A stretch of DNA of 64,000 bases from Candidatus Eiseniibacteriota bacterium (GTDB lineage: Bacteria; Orphanbacterota; Orphanbacteria; Orphanbacterales; Orphanbacteraceae). The notes below the pieces were generated by a model that was not told where the DNA came from, did not search any database, and saw nothing but the letters and a program-made list of their open reading frames with translations. The translations under genes were made by a program, and so were the position numbers. Below are positions 18,300 to 26,878 of this stretch, one piece after another (the first letter of the stretch is position 1; every line of letters starts with the position of its first letter). The stretch is taken from NCBI GenBank assembly GCA_029262235.1, contig JAJCZU010000004.1, positions 310,001 through 374,000 on the forward strand, in the 5' to 3' direction.

Positions 18300-18308
18300 T
18301 GCTATATT
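18300..18308 (+). promoter_or_regulatory. Extended -10 promoter for the caspase-like lipoprotein
   Basis: TG-C-TATATT, about 77 nt upstream of the ATG at 18385. It fits the recurring pattern; no clear -35. Confidence 0.5.
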
Positions 18309-18384
18309 GAAAAGAAGGACACTCCCTTGCTTGCGAGTGTGCCTCCGTTCGCCCCGCGCTGATTCCTTCCTCCCTGGAGGTCGT

Positions 18385-20799
18385 ATGTCTCCCCGATCGA
18401 TCCTCGCGCGGATCCGCCGTGTGATCCCGCAAGTGCTTCTCTTTCTGTTCTTTGCTCAGTTTGCCTGTGGGGGAGGAAGCGACAATCCGGCTGACCCGGG
18501 CAATGGCGACGGGAACGGCGACGGAGGATCGACCCCCACGGAAGCTTCGCTCAGCGGCTACGTCTATCAGACGAATCCGGTGCACGTCATCGATGCCCCG
18601 GCCAATGCGCCCGCAGGTTCTTCGCCCGTAAATGCCGCCGGCGTGCGTGCGGTGAATATCGACAACACGGAAGTCGGAAGCGACGCAACGGGGGCCGACG
18701 GATTCTTCGCGATCGAGGACCTGCCCGCGGGCTACGTGCGGCTCGAAGTGACGCTCCCAGGTAGCGCTTCGCCTGACACATCGCTGGAAGTTACGGCGGT
18801 TGCGGGGGCGCGGATCGTCGTGGGGCGTACGTTCACGATCGATCGCGCGGCCGCGGTCGCTGCGGCGGGCGCGGGCGTTTCCGAGGACGCGCTCATTCTC
18901 GGCACACTGCAACCGCTGCCCGCCGGCACGGTTGTCGAAGCGCTGCGCGATTCTGACGTCGTTGAAACGCTGCGCACGCTGAGCACGGATGAGTGGTTCT
19001 TCTTCGTCGATCTCAACCCGCTTGCCGCGTTCGATCATCGCGCGGACTTCGTCTACGTAGACGCCGCAACGGGGGCCGTCGTGACGCAGACCGCGAATGC
19101 GAGGCCGCATGTGAACGGCCGCCTGCTCTGGGGGAGCGATCGCGAGTATATCGCCTACAGGAATGTCGACTGGGATGCCGTGGGCGTTACTGAGCAACCG
19201 CTCGCGTCGGCGGCTGCGGGCGCGGAAGTCGTGCAGCTTCCGCCGGAGGCGCAGGAGAAGGGCGCCCCGTTCAGAGAATCGCCGCGCGCGAAACGGGCGG
19301 GGGATCCCGAGGACGTGTTTACGTTCAACCTCACGCTCAGTGCGGAGACGTCGAACGTCATCAACGGGAACCGCATGGAGAACGCGTTCGAGGCGCAGGG
19401 GATTCCGTCGCTCAACCGTTTCGATCTGTACACACCCGATCTGATGCCGGGCGAGCTTGGGCCGGCGGTCGCGGCGGTCACCAACGGACTGAACGAGGCG
19501 ATGCAGGAACGAATCGACGAGGGGGGCGACCCGACGCTCGTGTTTTATCTTTCCGGGCACTCGGGAGTGATCGATGATGTGCCGACGGGGAATCTGCTTG
19601 TCGATCTCGCGACGGGTCGGAACGTGGCGCGAGAGATCTGGTTCTTCTCTCTGCAGAATACCGTGGCGACACGCGTGCGCGTGATTCTGGAAACATGTTA
19701 CGCCGAGATTCAAGCGAAGGAACTGAAGAAACACTTCGGGAACATCCCGTTCGAGAACCGTCCCGATCTGAAAGTCTATGCGGCCAGTGAAGAAGACGAA
19801 ACCGCGAACGGCCGCCCCTACTGGCAGCGGTTCGTTTATCTCGGAGCGATCACGCCCGGCGGTACATACACCCGCGCACTTCTGCCGCACTTCCGGATCG
19901 AGGACGGCGATGTGGCCGGGCTGAAGGACGAGGAAGGGGAACTGATCCCGGAACTGCGTGAACTCACGACGGCAGTCTTCAACACGCAGCATCCCCTGCT
20001 CTGCTGTCTCGAAGGCGGACGCACGACGGCGCCACCGACCAGCCTGATCGACGTCGATTCGCGGTCACTGGCGTTTCAGCACATTGTCGGCGAGGGCAAC
20101 TGCCCCGTATCGACCGGCGCCGTGACGCTCACAAACACTTCGAATCGAACCGTGGAATGGTCTGCCGAAGATACCGGCGACAACGAACGCATTGCTCCCG
20201 AACCTGCCGCGGGCACCCTGGCGCCGGGGGCAAGCGTCGAGATCGACATGAAGTTCCTGTGCAATACGGAAGAGTCGTTCGAAACCTCTGTGCGCATCGG
20301 GGCGGCGACCCTGGACGGGACGGTGCAGGACGAGATCACGATCAGCGTCGGCGGCTCGATCACGACCGATACCGGCGGCGGTGACGTCGACGGGATCCGC
20401 ATGACGGTCAGCGGTGACGGAGCGGACAAGATCGTCGAGTTCAAGGCGAGCGAGGACGAGGCGAATGTACTGGAACTGATCGGAACGTGGTTCGCAACCG
20501 CAGGCGTGAAGCTCGACGACAAGGACTACAATCTCAGCTTCCAGACGCCGAGCGGAGGCGTGATCCCGGGTACGTTCGGGATCGTGTTCGGCGAGTTTTC
20601 GGATGTCGCCGTGAACCTCACGTACCGCGAGACCGTGGGAGAAGACATGGGGAGGGCGAGCAAGGGGGAAGGCACGCTTACGGTCGACGTGGCGGATGGC
20701 AGCCGGTTCGCCGGATCGTTCTCGTTCAGCGCGACGCTTTCGGGACAGATCAGCGGAACGCGGATCATCGTCGGCGATTTCGATATCCCGGCGGATTGA
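18385..20799 (+). CDS. Lipoprotein with caspase/legumain-like domain
   Basis: 804 residues from MSPRSILARI at 18385, supported by GGAGG just upstream; the frame is open for 26 further codons. A hydrophobic segment ends in AQFACGGGSDNPADP, a probable lipidation site. A carboxypeptidase-regulatory or Ig-like fold follows (LSGYVYQTNPVHV to RLEVTLPG). The middle (about residues 370-460) shows the clan CD dyad pattern: TLVFYLSGHSG (His) and, after a beta strand, VRVILETCYAE (Cys), as in caspases, legumains and gingipains. The rest is beta-rich with an ASPM/SPD-2/Hydin-like stretch (GNCPVSTGAVTLTN). It is possibly a surface-anchored protease; activity is unproven and self-processing or degeneration cannot be excluded. 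Confidence 0.68.
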   Translation: MSPRSILARIRRVIPQVLLFLFFAQFACGGGSDNPADPGNGDGNGDGGSTPTEASLSGYVYQTNPVHVIDAPANAPAGSSPVNAAGVRAVNIDNTEVGSDATGADGFFAIEDLPAGYVRLEVTLPGSASPDTSLEVTAVAGARIVVGRTFTIDRAAAVAAAGAGVSEDALILGTLQPLPAGTVVEALRDSDVVETLRTLSTDEWFFFVDLNPLAAFDHRADFVYVDAATGAVVTQTANARPHVNGRLLWGSDREYIAYRNVDWDAVGVTEQPLASAAAGAEVVQLPPEAQEKGAPFRESPRAKRAGDPEDVFTFNLTLSAETSNVINGNRMENAFEAQGIPSLNRFDLYTPDLMPGELGPAVAAVTNGLNEAMQERIDEGGDPTLVFYLSGHSGVIDDVPTGNLLVDLATGRNVAREIWFFSLQNTVATRVRVILETCYAEIQAKELKKHFGNIPFENRPDLKVYAASEEDETANGRPYWQRFVYLGAITPGGTYTRALLPHFRIEDGDVAGLKDEEGELIPELRELTTAVFNTQHPLLCCLEGGRTTAPPTSLIDVDSRSLAFQHIVGEGNCPVSTGAVTLTNTSNRTVEWSAEDTGDNERIAPEPAAGTLAPGASVEIDMKFLCNTEESFETSVRIGAATLDGTVQDEITISVGGSITTDTGGGDVDGIRMTVSGDGADKIVEFKASEDEANVLELIGTWFATAGVKLDDKDYNLSFQTPSGGVIPGTFGIVFGEFSDVAVNLTYRETVGEDMGRASKGEGTLTVDVADGSRFAGSFSFSATLSGQISGTRIIVGDFDIPAD

Positions 20800-20827
20800 A
20801 AAACGGTCTGTCCCGCTCTTATTCTCC

Positions 20828-20840
20828 TGGAATATTGAAC
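20828..20840 (+). promoter_or_regulatory. TGGAATATTGAAC element, copy A
   Basis: A 13-bp sequence found exactly in two other intergenic regions of this window (28014-28026 and 40671-40683), each time shortly after an upstream gene and before a secreted-protein gene. It lies 54 nt before the -10 at 20882. Its role is unknown; a regulator binding site is the simplest idea. Confidence 0.5.
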
Positions 20841-20878
20841 TGTCGATGGTTCGTGGCGACAGGACTCTCTTCTCGTTG

Positions 20879-20887
20879 TGCTATCCT
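20879..20887 (+). promoter_or_regulatory. Extended -10 promoter for the YD/RHS pair
   Basis: TG-C-TATCCT, about 84 nt upstream of the ATG at 20971. It would drive both the mini YD-repeat gene and the overlapping RHS gene. Confidence 0.45.
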
Positions 20888-20970
20888 TTCTGATACGACC
20901 GATGGCGGAAGCGACGCCGGTTCGTCCCGCCTGTTCGCATCGATATCATGCCAGCAAGGAGAAACATCTC

Positions 20971-21489
20971 ATGAACCTGCGCGTTTTCCTGCTTCTCGCA
21001 GCCCTTGCCGCCGTCTTCGTGCCGCACGCTGCTTTCGCCCAGCAGACCATTGCGTACGAGTACGACGAAATCGGCCGGCTTACGCGCGCCATCTACGACG
21101 ACACTCTCTCCATCACCTATGACTACGACGACAGCGGCAATATCGTGTCGATCGTCGTGGGGCCCATCGTCGTCAGTGTTGACGAGGAAGGGGGAACGGA
21201 CGGCCTGCCGCGCGTTTTCGCGCTTCGAAAGAGCCGCCCGAACCCGCAGCGCGGGTCCAGTCTGATCAGCTACGACATGCCGCGGTCGACCGATGTACTT
21301 CTCGAAGTATTCGAAATCTCGGGGCGACGCGTGCGCACGCTCGTCGACAAACAGCGTCCCGCGGGATTTCACACGGCCGTCTGGGACGGCCACGATGCCG
21401 ACGGGAGGCCGGTCGCGAGCGGTACGTATCTCTATCGATTGAAAGCCGGTGATTTTACGGCCACGCGCAAGCTGACGGTGCTCCGATGA
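20971..21489 (+). CDS. Mini YD-repeat secreted protein with sorting tail
   Basis: 172 residues; the ATG at 20971 follows AAGGAG at a 9-nt distance. A signal peptide (MNLRVFLLLAALAAVFVPHAAFA) precedes one to two YD/RHS repeats (YEYDEIGRLTRAIYDD, ITYDYDDSGNIVSI). The remaining about 90 residues are a FlgD-like sorting tail (RPNPQRGSSLISYDM, EISGRRVRTLVDKQ, WDGHDADGRPVASGTYLYRL, LTVLR). In effect it is a miniature RHS protein joined to a surface-sorting signal. It overlaps the large RHS gene by 4 nt (ATGA), so the two are probably translated together. The large RHS protein itself lacks such a tail, which suggests the small protein could anchor or guide it; that is inference. Confidence 0.82.
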   Translation: MNLRVFLLLAALAAVFVPHAAFAQQTIAYEYDEIGRLTRAIYDDTLSITYDYDDSGNIVSIVVGPIVVSVDEEGGTDGLPRVFALRKSRPNPQRGSSLISYDMPRSTDVLLEVFEISGRRVRTLVDKQRPAGFHTAVWDGHDADGRPVASGTYLYRLKAGDFTATRKLTVLR

Positions 21490-24400
21490 GGCGGGCGAGG
21501 TGGATCGTTGCCGCGCTTCTTCTGCTTCTCGCGGCATCGAGTGCATCGGCTCACCTCGTGACGCCGAACGCGACTGCCATCAGAATCGGGGATACGGATT
21601 ACATCTACGTAGCCGATCTCTTTACATGTCAGGCGACGATCACCGCGACAGTCGCGGACACGGGTGTCGCGAAGATCTACGAAGTGAGCATGGTGACGGG
21701 CCAGAAGGTGCCTGGCGCGGGTAAGACCGTCACGGTTCCCAGTCGGATCGACCAGGTTTTTCTCATCGAAGCTTCCCGGGCGATGGTGCTCAGCTCCTCG
21801 ACAAGCGTCACAGTCTGCTGGACGGGCGATGATTTTCCCGGGCCGGGCGCCTGCGTCGAGAACAACTGTCCTGGCGGTGTGTCGATCCCGATCATCGTCT
21901 CGGACTTTCCGCAGACCCACGCGCATCGAGCCGGCGCCGAACTCGTTCGAGACCCGATCAACACGGCAAGCGGCGAACTGATCATTCCCGAGCAGACTCA
22001 TCTCGCGCTCGGCGGGCCGATGAATCCCCGATTCGCGACGTACTACGCGTCGCGCCTTGCGGCCGAGGGAGACGTGGCGGCGGACATGGGCCCGAACTGG
22101 ACTCACAATTACGACTGGGCGCTCACGTTCCCCGGAAATCAGCTGGAAGTCGTGACCCCGAAGGGACGCGTGATTCGATTCGAGAAGGGCTTCTTCGATA
22201 CGACATGGACGCTCGGCGGAGCCAGTGACATTCCGTTCCAGCTCGTGGAAAGCGGCTCGAACTACATCCTCGGGAATCCGCAGAACGGGTTGATGTATAC
22301 GTTCGGCCCCGCAGGGAGGCTGCTGTCGATCGAAGACGGGCCGGGGAACTTGCTCACGTGCTCCTATACGGGATTCAACTACCTGTCGCAGGTTGCGGAC
22401 GGCCTCGGTCGCGTGCTTACTTACACATATGATGGCGCGAACCGCCTCATGAACGTCTCTGACGGGACGCGCAACGTCGGGCTGGCGTACGACGGTTTCG
22501 GTCGCCTGCAGACACTCACGGATGCCCTTTCGGGAACGACCACCTATACGTATGACGCCGGCGACCCGGGTGCTGCGCTTCTTGCGTCGTGGACGTTGCC
22601 GCGCGGCAACACGCCGTACATGCATACGTTCGACGCGAACGGACGTGCGCTCACGCAGACAGATGCGCTCGGCAAGACCTTCATGCTTTCGTACAACGAC
22701 ACGACCGGCCGTACCACGATTACCGACCCCGATTTTAATACGTTCGAGCATCTGTACGATACGCTCAGCCGTCTCGTCGAGCTGAAGGATCAGGCGAACG
22801 GAATCATGACCATGAGCTACGACGCCGACGGCCGTCGCACAGGGATCACGGATCAGGTGAGCGATCAGACATCGTGGACGTACGATCCGGCAAGCGGTTA
22901 TATCAACTCGTTCGACGACGCCGATGCGGGGAACGCCACGTTCACGTACACGGCCCGCAGTGCCGGGAACGGGCTCACGTTCTACGACATCACGCAGATC
23001 GACTGGGCTGACGGCGCGACCGAGAGCTATACGTACGACGGGTTCGGCAATCTCACGTCGCATACGGATCCGGAAAGCAACACGTGGACGTACACGCATA
23101 ACGGATTGGGCCAGGTTCTGACGGCGACGAACCCGAAGGGCGGCGTGACCACCTATACATACAATGTCGACGGCACGACCGACACGGAAACGGATCCGTC
23201 GACGAACACGACGACGTACGGGTATGACGGGCTGCGCAGGCTCGACCAGATCACGTTCGCCGACGCGACCAGTCTCACGGCTGTGTATGACGCGCTCGAC
23301 CGCATCACGAACATAACCGACGAGGAATCGAAGAACTGGGGATTCGGTTACGACGGGAACGGGAACACGACTTCACGCACGACGCCGCTCGGGTACGTCT
23401 GGCAGTTCGGCTATGACAACGTCGATCGCGTGACATCGCTCACGAACCCGTTTACGCAGGCCACCACATATGTCTATGACGGCTACGACCGCCTCGTGAC
23501 ACGCACCGACGCGAACACGAACACGGATATGCTGGGGTACGACGCGATGGGAAACCTGACGTCGATCACGGATCCCGGCTCGAAGGTATGGTCGCAGGTC
23601 GTGAACTCCGAGGGGTTCACGACGTCGCTGACGAACCCGCTTTCGAAAACGACGACGCTGAGCCCGGACATTCTGGGCATGTACACGACGATTACGACAC
23701 CGCTCGCGCACTCGGTCGTTGTCGGGCACGACGCGCTCGGGCGCGTAACGTCCGTGATCGACCCGCACGGGGAAACGGCGAGCCTGACACGCGACGATCG
23801 CGGCCTTGTCACGTTCGCCGGCCTGCAGCGGAGCGGCGTTTCCGCGAGCTTCGTCCGGGACGGACTCGGCGTTCTGACGTCAGTCACCGGCCCGCGCGGC
23901 GGCGTCTGGCAGCGCACGATCGACAATCACGGGCGGATGACGGCCGAGCAGGATCCGGTCGGCAATGTGCAGACGTTCACGTACACGAATCGCAATCTCG
24001 TTTCGACGCTGGGATTCCCCGGCGGGCTCGGCTCGGTCACGTTCACGTATGACGGCCGCAATCTCCTCACGCGGCGCCAGTACACCGACGGTACGGACCA
24101 GATGTTCGTGTACGACAACGACGCGCGCCTCACCTCGGCCGAAGGCGTTTCGTTCGTATGGGACGACGCGGATCGAGTGACGGACTGCAACGGCATCACG
24201 ATGACGTACGACGCGGCGGCGCGGCTCTCGACGGTGACCTACGCGCCGGGGAAAGTGGTCACGTACACGTATGACTCGCGCGACAATCTGGCGACGGTCG
24301 CGGACTGGGTGGGGGGCGTGACCACGTTCGTGCACGATGACGCTTCGCGGCTTACTTCGATCACGCGTCCGAACGGCATCACGACGACGTACACGTACGA

Positions 24401-25661
24401 TGACGAGGACCGGTTTATTGCGATTACCGAAACGGGGCTTTCGTCGATCGCGTTGACGCGCGATGCGGCGGCGCGCATTACGCAGGCGGCCCGAAACACG
24501 CCGCTTCAGGGAACGCCGGCGCTTGCCGGCCAGGCGTTCACGTTCGATCTCGCGGATCAGATCTCGACTTACACATACGATGCCATGGGCCGCGTGACGA
24601 ATGACGGCGTGCGGACGTACACGTGGGATCTCGCCTCGCGCCTCGTTTCGTACAATGACGGCGGCGGGCCCGTTACGTTCACGCATGACGTCGAGGGCAA
24701 CGTCGTATCCCGTACGCAAAGTGGAACGACGCGCGACTACGTCTGGAATCACACGCTGATCCTGCCGGCGATTTCGATCGTGCGTGAGAGCGCGGCGGAC
24801 CTTCGCTACTACGTGTTGACGCCGGGCGGCACTGTTCTGCACAGCGTGGAAGCTGCGGGCAACGCGCGGCACTTTTATCACGCCGATGAAGTCGGCAGCA
24901 CGATCTTTCTGACGGACGACGCCGGCCTCGTGACGGACTCGTATCTCTACACGCCGTTCGGCAAGCTCATCGCGCAGACCGGGGCGACCGACAACCCGTT
25001 CACGTTTCACGGAACCTACGGGGTTTTGAGCGAAGGTGATCTGTATCACATGCGCGCGCGTGTGTATGACGCCGGGAGCAGGCGATTTCTTTCGCGCGAC
25101 CCGCTCTTTGTTCTCGAGCCGCGCACGGTGAACTTCTACCAGGCCTTCTTCAACAGCCCGCTTGCCTACATCGATCCGGAGGGCACGCGGATCGCGGTCG
25201 ATGTCGATGCTTCGGGGCGGCGCACGTTCCGGGACGACTGGAAAGGGGCGGCGCTCTTCGAGATTCACGATCGCGAGTTTCAGCGTCTGCTGAAGTCGGT
25301 GGAAGGGCAGCCGCCGGCGGTGCGGCGGCGCACTTTGCAGCCTCGCGTGGACGAATGGTTCCGGCTCGAGCGCGAGCGGATCCGTCAGCGCGCCCGGGCC
25401 GTGGCCGCCGCGGGCGGTCGCGATGTCATGAGCAACCAGAGGGAGCTTCGAGACTGCGCGCTGCTGATTCGGAAGTTCCGGTCACTCGTATACGCGCCGG
25501 CGCGGGCGCAGGCCATCATCGATCCGGAGGCAGTGCGTCGGCAGGAAGCCACGGCGGGGAGGAATCACTTCGGGGTGCTTCCGTTCTATCAGACAACGAC
25601 TCCGGTCGTGCCGCTTAATCCGCGGCCGGAAGATATGACCCGGTGCGTGCACCCCCGCTAG
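21486..25661 (+). CDS. RHS/YD-repeat protein with variable C-terminal tip
   Basis: 1391 residues with a signal peptide (MRRARWIVAALLLLLAASSASA). A short beta domain precedes a DUF6531-like region (VRDPINTASGELIIPEQTH, DMGPNWTHNYDWAL) at about 155-230. From about 270 to 1130 there are dozens of YD repeats (YTYDGFGNLTSHTDPE, YGYDGLRRLDQITF) that would form the hollow RHS shell. The RHS-associated core runs to about residue 1232 (YHADEVGSTIFLTDDAG, YTPFGKLIAQTG, RVYDAGSRRFLSRDP, FNSPLAYIDPEG). The last about 160 residues are unrelated, highly charged and Arg-rich with no recognised toxin motif. No codirectional immunity gene follows: the next gene is convergent and overlaps by 4 nt. Confidence 0.9.
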   Translation: MRRARWIVAALLLLLAASSASAHLVTPNATAIRIGDTDYIYVADLFTCQATITATVADTGVAKIYEVSMVTGQKVPGAGKTVTVPSRIDQVFLIEASRAMVLSSSTSVTVCWTGDDFPGPGACVENNCPGGVSIPIIVSDFPQTHAHRAGAELVRDPINTASGELIIPEQTHLALGGPMNPRFATYYASRLAAEGDVAADMGPNWTHNYDWALTFPGNQLEVVTPKGRVIRFEKGFFDTTWTLGGASDIPFQLVESGSNYILGNPQNGLMYTFGPAGRLLSIEDGPGNLLTCSYTGFNYLSQVADGLGRVLTYTYDGANRLMNVSDGTRNVGLAYDGFGRLQTLTDALSGTTTYTYDAGDPGAALLASWTLPRGNTPYMHTFDANGRALTQTDALGKTFMLSYNDTTGRTTITDPDFNTFEHLYDTLSRLVELKDQANGIMTMSYDADGRRTGITDQVSDQTSWTYDPASGYINSFDDADAGNATFTYTARSAGNGLTFYDITQIDWADGATESYTYDGFGNLTSHTDPESNTWTYTHNGLGQVLTATNPKGGVTTYTYNVDGTTDTETDPSTNTTTYGYDGLRRLDQITFADATSLTAVYDALDRITNITDEESKNWGFGYDGNGNTTSRTTPLGYVWQFGYDNVDRVTSLTNPFTQATTYVYDGYDRLVTRTDANTNTDMLGYDAMGNLTSITDPGSKVWSQVVNSEGFTTSLTNPLSKTTTLSPDILGMYTTITTPLAHSVVVGHDALGRVTSVIDPHGETASLTRDDRGLVTFAGLQRSGVSASFVRDGLGVLTSVTGPRGGVWQRTIDNHGRMTAEQDPVGNVQTFTYTNRNLVSTLGFPGGLGSVTFTYDGRNLLTRRQYTDGTDQMFVYDNDARLTSAEGVSFVWDDADRVTDCNGITMTYDAAARLSTVTYAPGKVVTYTYDSRDNLATVADWVGGVTTFVHDDASRLTSITRPNGITTTYTYDDEDRFIAITETGLSSIALTRDAAARITQAARNTPLQGTPALAGQAFTFDLADQISTYTYDAMGRVTNDGVRTYTWDLASRLVSYNDGGGPVTFTHDVEGNVVSRTQSGTTRDYVWNHTLILPAISIVRESAADLRYYVLTPGGTVLHSVEAAGNARHFYHADEVGSTIFLTDDAGLVTDSYLYTPFGKLIAQTGATDNPFTFHGTYGVLSEGDLYHMRARVYDAGSRRFLSRDPLFVLEPRTVNFYQAFFNSPLAYIDPEGTRIAVDVDASGRRTFRDDWKGAALFEIHDREFQRLLKSVEGQPPAVRRRTLQPRVDEWFRLERERIRQRARAVAAAGGRDVMSNQRELRDCALLIRKFRSLVYAPARAQAIIDPEAVRRQEATAGRNHFGVLPFYQTTTPVVPLNPRPEDMTRCVHPR

Positions 25662-26365
25662 ACGGCGAGGTCGAGATATTCGCGCACGACGTCGACCAGG
25701 GCGTCGGATGCGGGCGGCGTGAAAACGGGGGAAGTGGCGACGAATACCCACGAGAATTCATCCCGCGTCGTGAAATCGTCGATCGGGATCACGTCGAGCG
25801 GAATCGATGGTTCGCGCGAAGCGCCCGTAACCGGCACACCCTGCGACCACGGACGCAGCTGAATGCGCGTTCCTTCGTCGTTCAGCAGATTCTTCGGCAC
25901 GGCCTGAAAGTCTTCCGGATGGCGTATCAGCGTGAGCGCGGAGATCCACCGGCAGGCAAGAGCGTAGAGCAGATAGTTTCCTGAGTTCATCGCGCTCCAC
26001 GGAACGTGGGGCCTCGATTCCACCGGTTTCAGCAGAACCCGCCCCTGCACTTCCTCGTGGCTGTCGTCGCCGAGGCCGCCGCCCAGATCGTCGTGCGCGT
26101 CCAGATGATAGAGGTGAACGGACGCGTCCATGTCTCCCGAGGCGATCAGCGATCGCCACACGGGGAACAGCTCGTCATGCTGCGTGATGATGCAGCCTCT
26201 CGGCTTCTTCTTACGACTGAGACCGCACTGCTGCTCGAGGTATCGTCTGAACTCGTCCGGCGTCCGGCAGGAGTAGTCTACTTCCGAGAGCCGGCCGTCG
26301 TCGGGCCCGCGGTAGAGGGCGATCGGGGTCACGAAGGCGTCGATATCGAGATTCAGGACTTTCAT
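25658..26365 (-). CDS. UPF0489 family protein (peptide-arginase-like)
   Basis: 235 residues from MKVLNLDIDAFVTP at 26365; GGAAAGG is upstream. The frame stays open for 55 more codons, but the family similarity starts here. Motifs fit the UPF0489 fold related to arginase: IITQHDELFPVWRSLI and YHLDAHDDLGGG (metal-binding Asp/His), with FVATSPVFTPP near the end. Characterised bacterial members (OspR-type peptide arginases) turn Arg into ornithine in ribosomal peptides; most members have no known substrate. No YcaO, radical SAM or obvious precursor gene is adjacent. Its 3' end overlaps the RHS stop codon by 4 nt. Confidence 0.72.
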   Translation of the reverse strand: MKVLNLDIDAFVTPIALYRGPDDGRLSEVDYSCRTPDEFRRYLEQQCGLSRKKKPRGCIITQHDELFPVWRSLIASGDMDASVHLYHLDAHDDLGGGLGDDSHEEVQGRVLLKPVESRPHVPWSAMNSGNYLLYALACRWISALTLIRHPEDFQAVPKNLLNDEGTRIQLRPWSQGVPVTGASREPSIPLDVIPIDDFTTRDEFSWVFVATSPVFTPPASDALVDVVREYLDLAV

Positions 26366-26488
26366 TTTCGCGCCTTTCCAGAGCACACTTCTACCCGCGG
26401 GGAGCTGCAGGACTTCAGCAGGCTGTTTGCGGTGTCTGAAGGCCCGCGCGAAGATTACCACAGGGCTTGGATTGCTCAGGCGGAGAAG

Positions 26489-26497
26489 TGGTATTAT
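26489..26497 (+). promoter_or_regulatory. Extended -10 promoter before the small charged protein
   Basis: TG-G-TATTAT, about 50 nt upstream of the ATG at 26549; likely to drive this gene and the ATP-grasp gene 45 nt further on. Confidence 0.5.
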
Positions 26498-26548
26498 CTC
26501 GAAACGGAATACAACAACGACTTTTTTCAATAGAACGGGGTGCTAGCG

Positions 26549-26833
26549 ATGGCCAGACGAGGAAAATTCGGAGCGGAGAAGCGGCAGAAGGAATTGAAGA
26601 AGAAGAAGAAGCGTGAGGAGAAGCTCGCGCGGAAGCACGGCAAGCTGCCGGAGGGGTCCGAGGAAGAGACGGAGACCACCGAAGAGGGCAACGACGAGAA
26701 AGCGGAAGATCAGGAAACGACGGACAAAGACGAGAAAGCCTCTGACGACAAGGAAGAAGCGAAGGACGACGAAAAGGCTTCCGACGACAAGGAAGAAGCG
26801 AAAGACGACGAGAAGGCCTCCGACGAGAAGTAG
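26549..26833 (+). CDS. Small highly charged protein with 13-residue repeats
   Basis: 94 residues from the ATG at 26549 (an in-frame GTG lies at 26540). The first half is strongly basic (RRGKFGAEKRQKELKKKKKR), the second half acidic, with two and a half copies of DEKASDDKEEAKD. It has no Cys, no membrane segment and hardly any hydrophobic residues, so it is predicted to be disordered. The basic part could bind nucleic acid or ribosomes. No family is recognised beyond similar short basic proteins seen in other GC-rich genomes. It lies in the same direction as the ATP-grasp gene and may share its mRNA. Confidence 0.6.
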   Translation: MARRGKFGAEKRQKELKKKKKREEKLARKHGKLPEGSEEETETTEEGNDEKAEDQETTDKDEKASDDKEEAKDDEKASDDKEEAKDDEKASDEK

Positions 26834-26878
26834 TCGGAAGCTCACGAACGGCCCCCGCGATCGGACTGCTGGAGAAGC

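Noticed and set aside
18250-19992. A 580-codon open frame on the minus strand
   Set aside because: Antisense of the caspase-like lipoprotein; composition is that of a shadow frame.
21486-26365. RHS toxin with UPF0489 protein as immunity
   Set aside because: The genes converge instead of forming an operon, and UPF0489 is an enzyme family, not an immunity family.
26549-26833. Small charged protein as a RiPP precursor
   Set aside because: No leader/core organisation and no maturase besides the possible arginase; kept only as a weak idea.
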